Part shown: positions 41,114 through 50,489 of the stretch, piece by piece
How the letters are laid out: each line of letters starts with the position of its first letter
How positions within the stretch are numbered: position 1 is the first letter of the stretch
From: Microbacterium sp. CSI-V
Lineage (GTDB): Bacteria; Actinomycetota; Actinomycetes; Actinomycetales; Microbacteriaceae
Length of the DNA: 64,000 nucleotides
Direction of reading: 5' to 3'
NCBI RefSeq assembly: GCF_001984105.1
Contig: NZ_MTQM01000007.1
Span: 310,001-374,000, forward strand
Program-made: the position numbers and the translations under genes
Notes under the pieces: model-generated
The model's database searches: none
Seen by the model: only the letters and a program-made list of their open reading frames with translations
What the model was told of the DNA's origin: nothing

Positions 41114-42304
41114 TCAGCCCACGGTCACCGCGACGTCGGCGGTCGCCGTGCCCAGCGTGGGCTCGGGGGTCCGGACGCTGAAGGTCGCACCATGTGCGAT
41201 CCCGTGCACCCCGCCCTCCTCGGGTGCTACGGCGTTCGCATGCACGTGATAGGTCCCCTCGCCCAGGTGCAGCGCGCCGACCCGGAAGTCGATCGAGAGC
41301 TCTCCGTCGATGGGGGGCAGGGGCGTGTGCAGAAGATCGGTGTTGGACGCGAACACCATGTGCCCCATCGGGGTGTTGATGCTGAACCCTGCAGCCCAGG
41401 GCGTGATCGGCCGCGCCGAGCGCAAGCCGAGTCGGATCGTGAGCGGCTCACCGGAGTCGAACGTGCGGTTTCGTTCGCCATCGACACCGAGGATCTCGAC
41501 GCTCGCGACATTGATGGGTGCGGCACCGGCCGTCTCGCTGACCGTGGCGTCGTCGCGGCCTTCGAGAACGTCGCGGAGGACCCCGATTGCCTCATCGACG
41601 TCGCCGTCGTGCACGACCTCGCCCTTGCGAAGAACGATTCCACGGTCGCAGAGTTCCGCCACCTGCTGAGCCGAGTGGCTGACCAGAATGATCGTGCAGC
41701 CCTCCGCCCGGAACCTGGCGATCCGATCCATGCACTTGCGCTGGAACGCCTCATCGCCCACCGCGAGCACCTCGTCGACGAGCAGGATGTCGGGATTCGT
41801 GTGGATGGCGACCGAGAAGGCCAGGCGCACGTACATCCCCGAGGAGTAGAACTTCACGGCGGTGTCGATGAAGTCGGCGATCCCACTGAACTCCACGATG
41901 TCCTCGAACCGCGCGTCGACCTCCGCGCGGCTCAGCCCGAGGATCGCGGCATTGAGATAGATGTTCTCGCGCCCACTCAGATCGGGGTGGAATCCGGCAC
42001 CGAGCTCGAGGAGCGCTGCCATCCGCCCGCGTGTCTGCACGGTTCCGGACGTGGGCGAGACGATTCCGCCGATGAGCTTGAGCAGCGTGCTCTTGCCCGA
42101 GCCGTTCGCTCCCATGAGGGCGACCGTCGTCCCGGCCCCGATCTCGATGCTGACGTCCTTGACGGCGACGAAATCCTCCCGGTGCGTCTTCCCCTGACGT
42201 CCCAGGTGCACGATGCGGTCTTTGAGGCTGTTGTCCTTGCGGACGCGGAAACGCTTGCGCACCTCGTTCAGGCGCACAACCACAGGGCCGAAAGCGTCGT
42301 CCAT
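41114..42304 (-). CDS. wzt: Polysaccharide ABC exporter ATPase 2 with C-terminal Wzt-like domain
   Basis: A 396-residue ABC ATPase. Walker A GANGSGKST is at 65-73, the signature region is FYSSGMYVRL and Walker B ILLVDE. After the ATPase (about residue 255) comes a 140-residue beta-rich domain (INVASVEILG...TFDSGEPLTIRLGLRS...GTYHVHANAV), the arrangement of Wzt proteins whose C-terminal jelly roll binds the chain end of the polymer before export. This sets it apart from exporter 1, which lacks such a domain. It overlaps the permease stop by one base. Confidence 0.9.
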   Translation of the reverse strand: MDDAFGPVVVRLNEVRKRFRVRKDNSLKDRIVHLGRQGKTHREDFVAVKDVSIEIGAGTTVALMGANGSGKSTLLKLIGGIVSPTSGTVQTRGRMAALLELGAGFHPDLSGRENIYLNAAILGLSRAEVDARFEDIVEFSGIADFIDTAVKFYSSGMYVRLAFSVAIHTNPDILLVDEVLAVGDEAFQRKCMDRIARFRAEGCTIILVSHSAQQVAELCDRGIVLRKGEVVHDGDVDEAIGVLRDVLEGRDDATVSETAGAAPINVASVEILGVDGERNRTFDSGEPLTIRLGLRSARPITPWAAGFSINTPMGHMVFASNTDLLHTPLPPIDGELSIDFRVGALHLGEGTYHVHANAVAPEEGGVHGIAHGATFSVRTPEPTLGTATADVAVTVG

Positions 42305-43242
42305 CACAGCTCCTGAGCGAAATTTCCTTGCAGGCGGGTGAAGACCCGGTGGGACACGAAGAGAAGCACCAGCCCGACGATCCCGGCGACGAGCATGCGG
42401 AGCTCGAGACCCGGAGGGTAGTCCTGCGGTGATCCCGCCCCCCAGAACGCCTTGTGGAAGCCGAGGATGGCGAGGGTGAGCGGGTTGGCGAGGTACACCT
42501 CGAGAATCCACGACGGGAGCGAGAATCGCGCGATCACGTCGCTCACCATCCGCCACGAGTAGACGATGGGAGACGCCCACATCGCGAGCATCAGCACGAC
42601 CTCGGTGAGGTACTGGATGTCGCGCAAGTAGACGTTGACGGCGCTCAGAAGAAGCCCCACCGCCGTCCCGTACACGAGGACGAGGGCGAGCGAGGGGAAG
42701 AACCACAGCATCTCGACCGGGGTCGGAAGCGCCTGGAAGACCAGAGCGGCGATCACCAGCACGGAGAGCTGGACCAGGAACATGAACCCGGCGCCGCCGA
42801 CGCTGGCGAAGGGGAATATCTCACGAGGGAGATAGATCTTCTTCACCAATCCCGAGTTCATCAGGATCGAGCCGGTCGCACCCGACACGGTGTCGTTAAA
42901 GAACTGGTACAGCGTCAGGCCGGCGAACAGGTAGATCGCGAAGTTCGGGATGCCCTCGGCGGCGCGCAGAAACTGACCGAGGACGATGAAATACATCAGG
43001 AACTGGATCAGCGGTCGAATGACCGTCCACAAGAACCCGAGGAAGCTGTCGCGATACCGCGCCTGCAGGTCCCGCCGGATCAGAAGGAACAGCAGGTCGC
43101 GACGAGACAAAAGTTCTCGGAGCTTGCCCCCGCGTCCGGGGAAGGACATGCCACGTGCATCCACCGTCGCGAACGGTAGAAGCGCGAGCGCGGCGAATCT
43201 CTCTGATTTTTCCAAGCCTGACCATCGTTCTTCGGGAATCAT
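42304..43242 (-). CDS. wzm: Polysaccharide ABC exporter permease 2 (Wzm type)
   Basis: A 312-residue ABC-2 permease. A polar N-terminal extension of about 45 residues precedes the RDLQARYRDSFLGFLWTVIRPL motif and six expected membrane helices, with VKKIYLPREIFPF in the conserved cytoplasmic loop. The extension is longer than in permease 1. A TAGAAT sequence (43249-43244) sits only 1 nt before the ATG, too close for a leaderless start there, so either transcription begins elsewhere or translation starts further in, for example at ATG 43149 (MSFPGRGG). The start is therefore tentative. Confidence 0.85.
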   Translation of the reverse strand: MIPEERWSGLEKSERFAALALLPFATVDARGMSFPGRGGKLRELLSRRDLLFLLIRRDLQARYRDSFLGFLWTVIRPLIQFLMYFIVLGQFLRAAEGIPNFAIYLFAGLTLYQFFNDTVSGATGSILMNSGLVKKIYLPREIFPFASVGGAGFMFLVQLSVLVIAALVFQALPTPVEMLWFFPSLALVLVYGTAVGLLLSAVNVYLRDIQYLTEVVLMLAMWASPIVYSWRMVSDVIARFSLPSWILEVYLANPLTLAILGFHKAFWGAGSPQDYPPGLELRMLVAGIVGLVLLFVSHRVFTRLQGNFAQEL

Positions 43243-43300
43243 GATTCTAACGGGCGAGATCGACGGATCGCTCTGACGCGCCTCGACGCCCCCTGTGCGT

Positions 43301-45199
43301 TCAGCGGCGGGAGCGACGCAGGACCATGTCCCGCATGCGGCGCGGGGCGCTCACCAGTGCACGCACGCGTTCGAAGCGCGGGACCAGATCCGGTCGGTTG
43401 AAGCGCAGGTACATCCAGAAGAAGTCGGTCGCGCGCCCTGTGCCCATCCAGCCCGCACGGTGCAGGAAGAGCGTCTTGTCCCGGAGCGACCCGGGCAGGG
43501 TCGCGGCCATCTCATCGACCTTGAACTCCAGCGAGGTGTGGCTCAGCGCGGCGTACTCCGCGGTGAGGATCGTGCGGGTGTGAAAACCGTCCTCGGCCGC
43601 CGCGTACGACGGCATCCGTTCGAGCACGTGAGCCAGCCCGCCGTCCTTGTAGGCGTCCTTCCCCCCGAATTCCTCGTATCGCCAATCGCGTGCCGCGAGG
43701 ATGCGCAGCGCACGCGGCCGCGCCGCGTACATCGAGCCGAAGGGCGCGAGCGGCGAGACGTTGTCGATGGGCACCGCGATCCCCAACTCCTCGGCGACCC
43801 GCTCGAATCGGGGGCGGTTCCCCCACCACGCATGCCCCAGCGTGCCGTGGCCGATATGGATCATCGGCGGGTAGGCAAGCCCGAGAGACTCGTCCCGTTG
43901 GAAGAGCGCCACCAGGTTGGCGACGTACCCGGCGTCCGGAAGCAGATTGTCGAGCTGCTGCCCCTTGAAGTGCTGCCCCACCGCGAACCCCTGCTGGGGA
44001 GTGCGCTTCGTGTGGACCTTGACGATGAGATCGTATTCGTCGCCGAGAATCACGTCGCGGCATCCGATCAGGAAGGCGCTCTGATCGCGTCCGTCGTTCG
44101 ATGGGAGTACGCGGACCTCCGTGGTCCGCCCGGGGCGGGCTCGGGCCGCGAGGATCTCCTCGATCGCCCGCGCCCGTTCGGCGTCGGGCGTCGTGATGAT
44201 CAGGTCGTAGTCGCAGGGCAACAGGTCCGCACGGTCGACCATCTCGTCGGTCATGTCCACGTAGAAGATGTGTGCGATGACGGCGATCCGCAACGGTCGA
44301 TCCGCGTCGTAGGACACATCCACGCTCGGCAGGATCTCGAGCAGGCCGAGATCGGCGGTGAGGTCCCGCGGCGGAGCGTTACGTGTCAGATGGCTCCAGA
44401 TCAGATCGGCGCTGTACCCGTAGGATTCGACCTTCTCGAGCAGCCATTTGCCGATCGACGCCTCGTGGTCCATCGTCACGGGCCAGAAGTAGAAGGGCTT
44501 CCGCTTGACGATGGGGCATCCGTCGTCGAGCATCTGCGAAGCATTGAAGACGGAGGGGTTCTCGGTGTCGTAACGGTCGTGAGCGAATCCGACGCGATGC
44601 GTGAACCCTCGTTCGGCGAAGTGCTCGGTGAAGGTCACCTCGTGCCGCGTGACGGCCTCCGTCCAGTCATCCAGGAGGGGCAGCTCGTCCCAGTACGTTC
44701 GCCACGCGGGCGAGGTGAACATCCGTTTCCGCACGGCGATCCAGAACGATTGCAGGTGATACGGGATCACCTCGCCGGTCCAGGACGCGCCCTGCTCGAC
44801 CCGCGGGTGGTCGGTGAGCCCCCAGAAATCGATCTCGGCCTGTTCCATCGACTCGAAGACCGGCGCGAAGGGTCGCACCGGGCCGTACCAGGTGTCGTTG
44901 GTGAGGATGATCTCGTCGAAGGCGTCGAGTTGCCCCGCGAGGAGGTCGAGCCCCGCCTTGTGGCCCCAGATGTCCAACCCGACGTTCTCCCGCTGGAGAA
45001 CGTCATCGGCGACCTCGGCGAGCCTCGCACGGCCCTCGGGAAGAAGTTCTCCGTTGACCACCGCGACGATCCGATCGGCGTGCTCTCGCAGGCCGCGCAG
45101 GGCGTGCAGCACGAAGTCTTCGATCCGGCCCCGGCGGTCGTAGATCACGTAGACGACGGCCCGCGAGCCGCCATCGGGGAAACGAGACGGGTGCGTCAT
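43301..45199 (-). CDS. rgpF: RgpF-like rhamnan synthesis protein 1
   Basis: A 632-residue protein of the rhamnan synthesis protein F family. The N-terminal half is glycosyltransferase-like: AVVYVIYDRRGRIEDF, RENVGLDIWGHKAGLDLL, DEIILTNDTWYGPV. The C-terminal half holds the second conserved block: YDLIVKVHTKRTPQQG, LGLAYPPMIHIGHGTLGHAWW and DNVSPLAPFGSMYAARPRAL. In streptococci RgpF acts in rhamnose-glucose polysaccharide assembly. Here it is transcribed after rmlA, so dTDP-rhamnose is the likely donor. The ATG at 45199 is 1 bp from the preceding stop. Confidence 0.85.
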   Translation of the reverse strand: MTHPSRFPDGGSRAVVYVIYDRRGRIEDFVLHALRGLREHADRIVAVVNGELLPEGRARLAEVADDVLQRENVGLDIWGHKAGLDLLAGQLDAFDEIILTNDTWYGPVRPFAPVFESMEQAEIDFWGLTDHPRVEQGASWTGEVIPYHLQSFWIAVRKRMFTSPAWRTYWDELPLLDDWTEAVTRHEVTFTEHFAERGFTHRVGFAHDRYDTENPSVFNASQMLDDGCPIVKRKPFYFWPVTMDHEASIGKWLLEKVESYGYSADLIWSHLTRNAPPRDLTADLGLLEILPSVDVSYDADRPLRIAVIAHIFYVDMTDEMVDRADLLPCDYDLIITTPDAERARAIEEILAARARPGRTTEVRVLPSNDGRDQSAFLIGCRDVILGDEYDLIVKVHTKRTPQQGFAVGQHFKGQQLDNLLPDAGYVANLVALFQRDESLGLAYPPMIHIGHGTLGHAWWGNRPRFERVAEELGIAVPIDNVSPLAPFGSMYAARPRALRILAARDWRYEEFGGKDAYKDGGLAHVLERMPSYAAAEDGFHTRTILTAEYAALSHTSLEFKVDEMAATLPGSLRDKTLFLHRAGWMGTGRATDFFWMYLRFNRPDLVPRFERVRALVSAPRRMRDMVLRRSRR

Positions 45200-45200
45200 G

Positions 45201-47075
45201 TCAACGCCTCCTTCCGGTGAGTCGGCCTTGCAGCCGTCGGGCGACTCTGACGGCGCTCGCGGCCCGCGCCACGACGGACCAGACCCGGGGATGCCGGTAG
45301 CGGAGCCACATGCGGGTGAAGTCCACGGCGCGGCCCGATCCGACGGGTCCGGCGCGGTGGAGAAGGTTGGTGTAACCGGCGGGATACCCGTACGACGTCA
45401 TCGCCATGTGATCCCCGATGTACTCCAGGGAAGCGTGGCTCAGGCCCGCGTGCTCGCTCGTTGCGACGGTCCTGCTGACGAAGCCCGCCTCGCCCGCCGC
45501 GTACGCGGGCAGCCGCATGCACAGCTCGCCCGCCGCCACGTCGTGCGTCCACCTCACTGAAGAAAGTGCGCGTACCGCCTGCGGCCGCGCCATCCACATC
45601 CCCCCGATCGGCGCATGCGGGCTGGCCCAGTCGACGGGCACCGTGATCCCCAGCCGATCGAGGACGGTGAGAGCGGCGTCTCGATGCCCTGCCCACCCCT
45701 CGCCGAGGCTCGACATGCCGATATGCGGCGTCGGCGGGAAGACGAGACCGAGCGATGGGTCGCGGTCGAACAGGTCCACGATCTGCGCGAGGTGGGCCGG
45801 GCCGTGCCCCAGCAGGCAGTCGATCTGCTGGCGCCGGAAGTAATCGCGGGCGTTGCGCGTCAACCCCGAGGGCGTACCCGTGTGCAACGCGAGAACCAGG
45901 TCGACGTCGTCCGCGAGGAGCAGGTCCCGACATTCGTCGAACGCCACGACGGTGTCCGCTCCGACGCGAGACCTCGCCGGCCGGATTTCGTAGGGGAGAT
46001 CGGTCGGCCCGGCAGCGTCCCAGATGTCGGTGACCACGTCTTCCGTCACGCCGTCCGAAAGGGTGAGAACAACGCGCTGGAGCGAGCGCACGCCGCTCAA
46101 CCGGGCGACGACGTCCGTCAGCGCGTCGAGGTCTACGACGTGGATGATCGCGAGGATGCGGGCCGCGCGGGTATCGACTGCGGCACGCACCGGAGGGATG
46201 ACTTCGAGCATGGCACCGGTGGTGTGCAGCCGCTTGGGCGCACATCGCTGTGCCAGGTCGGACCACATCGACGCGACGGGGTACCCGTGTTCGGCCATCG
46301 CCGCCGCGAGTCGGCGACCGATGATCGCGTGCTGGTCGAAGAACAGCGGGTATCCGTCGAATACGGCGCGAGGGACGGATGGACACCCGTCCTCGATGAG
46401 GAGATCCACGTTGAACATGTCGGCGTGTTCCGCGGGGTAGTCGTCGCTGGAGAATGCCGCCGAGAGACGGAACCCGTCCGCGGTCAGGACATCGCTGAAG
46501 CGGTTCTCGATCTCGCGCACGCGCCAGTCCTGGTCTGGTCGGGCCGGCAGCGATGACCAGAATTGCTTCCACGCCTGGGACTGCCGGACCCGGCGACGCG
46601 CGGCGAGCCAGTATGCACTGAGCCGGACGACGCCGTCACGCCCCTCGGAACGGTCGCCCCGCACGACGTCACGGCGATCGGTGAGCGACCACACATCCAC
46701 GTAACGCGACTCGAGACGCTGGAGTACCGGACCCAGCGGCGACACCGGCCCGAACCACGCGTCGGAGGTCAGAACGATCTCATCGAAGGCTTCAGCCCGG
46801 GGACCCCACACCCGCAGAGCGTGGGCGTACGCCCACAATCCCTGGGTCTCCGGCCCGACCGTGACGATCTCGTCGGCGAGCGCAGACACCTGAGCGCGTC
46901 CCGTCGCGTCGAGCGGACCCGCGACCACGAGGACGTGATCCATTTCGGCTCTCAGACCGGCGAGGGTGTGCAGGGCGGCACCGCTCATCCGTCCGGATCG
47001 GGTCTGCACCGCGTACGCGACAGCGCGTGTGCCGCCGAGCGGGAATCGCGGCGGCACGCCGGGGTCAGCGGCCAC
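45201..47075 (-). CDS. rgpF: RgpF-like rhamnan synthesis protein 2
   Basis: A 624-residue paralogue of the next gene, aligned along its whole length: [68 protein letters not shown] and [18 protein letters not shown]. Some motif positions have changed: the NVGLD of the first protein is TQGLW here and KVHTKRTP is ALHTGTPS, so this copy may have another specificity or be non-catalytic. The GTG at 47075 lies 11 bp inside the end of rmlA. Confidence 0.82.
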   Translation of the reverse strand: MAADPGVPPRFPLGGTRAVAYAVQTRSGRMSGAALHTLAGLRAEMDHVLVVAGPLDATGRAQVSALADEIVTVGPETQGLWAYAHALRVWGPRAEAFDEIVLTSDAWFGPVSPLGPVLQRLESRYVDVWSLTDRRDVVRGDRSEGRDGVVRLSAYWLAARRRVRQSQAWKQFWSSLPARPDQDWRVREIENRFSDVLTADGFRLSAAFSSDDYPAEHADMFNVDLLIEDGCPSVPRAVFDGYPLFFDQHAIIGRRLAAAMAEHGYPVASMWSDLAQRCAPKRLHTTGAMLEVIPPVRAAVDTRAARILAIIHVVDLDALTDVVARLSGVRSLQRVVLTLSDGVTEDVVTDIWDAAGPTDLPYEIRPARSRVGADTVVAFDECRDLLLADDVDLVLALHTGTPSGLTRNARDYFRRQQIDCLLGHGPAHLAQIVDLFDRDPSLGLVFPPTPHIGMSSLGEGWAGHRDAALTVLDRLGITVPVDWASPHAPIGGMWMARPQAVRALSSVRWTHDVAAGELCMRLPAYAAGEAGFVSRTVATSEHAGLSHASLEYIGDHMAMTSYGYPAGYTNLLHRAGPVGSGRAVDFTRMWLRYRHPRVWSVVARAASAVRVARRLQGRLTGRRR

Positions 47076-47946
47076 GCGACTGTCCCTGGTCGAGGGCCTT
47101 GAGAAGGTACGCGCCGTACCCGCTCTTGACCAGAGGCTCCGCCAGTGCGCGCAACTCGTCGTCCGTGAGGAAGCCCATCCGCCACGCGACCTCTTCGGGG
47201 CAGCCGATGGACAGGCCTTGACGCTTCTCGACGGTGCGGATGAAGTCCGTCGCTTCGGCGAGGGAATCGAAGGTGCCCGTGTCCAACCAGGCGGTACCGC
47301 GTGGCAGGAGTTCTACGCGCAGCCGACCCTGCTCCAGATACGTGCGGTTGACGTCCGTGATCTCGAGCTCACCGCGTGGAGACGGCGTGAGCGCACGGGC
47401 GATCTCGATCACGTCGTTGTCGTAGAAGTACAGACCCGGAACGGCGTAGTCGCTCTTGGGGGATGCCGGCTTCTCCTCGAGCGAGACCACCCGCCCGTCG
47501 GCGTCGAATTCCACGACACCGTATGCGGTCGGGTCCGCCACACGGTATCCGAAGACGACGCCGCCATCGAGCTGCGTGTACTGGCGCAGCCGGGTGCCCA
47601 TGCCCTGCCCGTAGAAGATGTTGTCGCCGAGCACGAGGGCGACCGGTTCGGACCCGATGTGCTCCTCACCGAGGAGGAATGCCTGGGCGAGTCCGTCGGG
47701 CGACGGCTGCACCTTGTAGGTGAGGGAGATACCGAAACGCGACCCGTCTCCGAGCAGCCGCTGGAACTGGTCGGAGTCCTGTGGAGTCGTGATGATGAGG
47801 ATGTCGCGGATGCCGGCCAGGATCAGCGTCGACAGTGGGTAGTAGATCATCGGCTTGTCGTACACCGGGACGAGCTGCTTGGAGACGCCGAGCGTGATGG
47901 GGTGCAGTCGCGACCCCGTTCCGCCCGCAAGGATGATGCCACGCAT
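47065..47946 (-). CDS. rmlA: Glucose-1-phosphate thymidylyltransferase
   Basis: A 293-residue nucleotidyltransferase making dTDP-glucose, the first step to dTDP-L-rhamnose. It has the [18 protein letters not shown] signature at residues 8-25, [23 protein letters not shown] with the metal-binding Asp, and [19 protein letters not shown]. It is divergent from rmlB over an 83-bp region and heads the rmlA-rgpF-rgpF operon. Its end overlaps the second gene by 11 bp. Confidence 0.96.
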   Translation of the reverse strand: MRGIILAGGTGSRLHPITLGVSKQLVPVYDKPMIYYPLSTLILAGIRDILIITTPQDSDQFQRLLGDGSRFGISLTYKVQPSPDGLAQAFLLGEEHIGSEPVALVLGDNIFYGQGMGTRLRQYTQLDGGVVFGYRVADPTAYGVVEFDADGRVVSLEEKPASPKSDYAVPGLYFYDNDVIEIARALTPSPRGELEITDVNRTYLEQGRLRVELLPRGTAWLDTGTFDSLAEATDFIRTVEKRQGLSIGCPEEVAWRMGFLTDDELRALAEPLVKSGYGAYLLKALDQGQSRGR

Positions 47947-47952
47947 TCCTCG

Positions 47953-47982
47953 ATTCTCCCCGACCCACCCGGTCCCCGCCAA
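47953..47982 (-). promoter_or_regulatory. Possible promoter of the rmlA operon
   Basis: On the minus strand TTGGCG (47982-47977), an 18-nt spacer, and GAGAAT (47958-47953), then 6 nt to the ATG at 47946. The -10 departs from TANNNT at its first base, so confidence is modest. CGAGGA before the ATG could alternatively serve as a ribosome binding site. Confidence 0.4.
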
Positions 47983-48017
47983 TCCGTCGGCCGCCGTACG
48001 TCCCAGGTGAGCCCGGT

Positions 48018-49028
<1,011 letters not shown>

Positions 49029-49033
49029 GCGGC

Positions 49034-50446
49034 ATGGCCACCGCGTTCGGCAAGACCCTCGCCACCGCCGAAACCCCCATCCCGGGCCTGATCCTGCTGG
49101 ACCTGCCCGTGCACGGGGATTCCCGCGGCTGGTTCAAGGAGAACTGGCAGCGGGAGAAGATGACCGCCGAAGGGGTCGACCTGCCCGATTTCGGGCCGGT
49201 GCAGAACAACATCTCCTTCAACGACGCCGTCGGCACCACCCGCGGCATCCATGCCGAGCCCTGGGACAAGTACGTCTCCGTCGCCACCGGACGCATCTTC
49301 GGCGCCTGGGTCGACCTCCGCGAAGGCGACACCTTCGGCGCCGTGTACACCACCGAGATCGACCCGTCGAAAGCGATCTTCGTGCCGCGAGGCGTCGGCA
49401 ACTCGTACCAGACCCTGGAACCCGACACCGCCTACACCTACCTCGTCAACGACCACTGGTCCCCCGCCGCGAGCTACACCTTCCTCAATCTCGCGGACGA
49501 GACCGTCGGCATCCAGTGGCCGATTCCCCTGGACAGCGTCGAAATCAGCGACAAGGACAAGAATCACCCGCGGCTCGCCGACGTCGTCCCGATGCCGCCG
49601 AAGCGGATCCTCGTCACCGGCGCGAACGGGCAACTCGGCCGTGCCCTCCGCGCAGAGTTCGGCGACCACCCCTGGATCGACTACACCACCCGCGACGACC
49701 TCGACCTGACCTCCGCCGACCTCGCGACCGCCCGCCGCTGGCGCGACTACGCCACCATCATCAACGCCGCCGCCTACACCAAGGTCGACGCCGCCGAAAC
49801 ACCCGAAGGCCGTACCCACGCCTGGGCCGCGAACGTCACCGCCGTCGCCGCCCTCGCCCGCATCGCCACCGACAACGGCATCACCCTCGTCCACGTGTCG
49901 AGCGACTACGTCTTCGACGGGACCAAGGACGGCGCCTACACCCCCGCCGACCCCGTCTCCCCCCTCGGTGTGTACGGGCAGACCAAGGCCGCCGGCGACG
50001 CCATCGTCTCCAGCGTCCCCCGCCACTACATCCTCCGCACCAGCTGGGTCATCGGCGACGGCGACAACTTCGTGCGCACCATGGCCTCCCTCGCCGAACG
50101 CGGCATCAACCCCCGCGTCGTCAACGACCAAACCGGACGCCTCACCTTCACCACCGACATCGCAGCCACCATCCGCACGCTGCTGGAGACCCGCGCCGCT
50201 CACGGCGTCTACAACGTCACCTCGGCGGGCGACCCGGTCTCCTGGTACGACATCGCGCGCGAGGTATACCGCATGACGGGTCACGACCCGGCACGCGTAA
50301 CCGGGGTCACCACCGAGGAGTACTTCGCCGACGCGGCGGGACCGGTCGCACCGCGGCCCCGGAACAGCGTCCTCGAACTCGGCGATGGCACGTACGTGTG
50401 CGCGCCCCTCGGCCCGGACCGACTCCGAGCGTACGTGACAGCCTGA
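49034..50446 (+). CDS. rmlCD: RmlC-RmlD fusion: dTDP-4-dehydrorhamnose 3,5-epimerase and reductase
   Basis: A 470-residue two-enzyme protein. Residues 1 to about 190 are an RmlC cupin: GDSRGWFKENWQREKM, TTRGIHAEPWDKYVSV with the catalytic His and Lys, and FVPRGVGNSYQTLE, where the usual HGF is NSY. From about 195 (PKRILVTGANGQLGRAL) it is RmlD: the Rossmann motif, HVSSDYVFDGTK and YGQTKAAGD with the Tyr/Lys pair. Together they finish dTDP-L-rhamnose. The start at ATG 49034 matches the usual length of the RmlC N-terminus; a GTG at 49025 overlapping the rmlB stop (GTGA) is the alternative. A strong hairpin follows. Confidence 0.94.
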   Translation: MATAFGKTLATAETPIPGLILLDLPVHGDSRGWFKENWQREKMTAEGVDLPDFGPVQNNISFNDAVGTTRGIHAEPWDKYVSVATGRIFGAWVDLREGDTFGAVYTTEIDPSKAIFVPRGVGNSYQTLEPDTAYTYLVNDHWSPAASYTFLNLADETVGIQWPIPLDSVEISDKDKNHPRLADVVPMPPKRILVTGANGQLGRALRAEFGDHPWIDYTTRDDLDLTSADLATARRWRDYATIINAAAYTKVDAAETPEGRTHAWAANVTAVAALARIATDNGITLVHVSSDYVFDGTKDGAYTPADPVSPLGVYGQTKAAGDAIVSSVPRHYILRTSWVIGDGDNFVRTMASLAERGINPRVVNDQTGRLTFTTDIAATIRTLLETRAAHGVYNVTSAGDPVSWYDIAREVYRMTGHDPARVTGVTTEEYFADAAGPVAPRPRNSVLELGDGTYVCAPLGPDRLRAYVTA

Positions 50447-50448
50447 TC

Positions 50449-50486
50449 GGGGAGGGCGTCGACGCAGGATCTCCGACGCCCTCCCC
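50449..50486. terminator. Strong hairpin between converging rmlCD and the repeat-protein gene
   Basis: Arms GGGGAGGGCGTCG (50449-50461) and CGACGCCCTCCCC (50474-50486) pair perfectly over 13 bp with a 12-nt loop. It begins 2 bp after the rmlCD stop and ends 3 bp before the stop of the converging gene, so it probably ends transcription from both sides. No long U-tract is present. Confidence 0.8.
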
Positions 50487-50489
50487 CAT

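Noticed and set aside
43244..43249. TAGAAT as a leaderless promoter for exporter permease 2
   Set aside because: Only 1 nt separates it from the ATG, so transcription from it would begin inside the gene. It is kept only as a reason to doubt the start.
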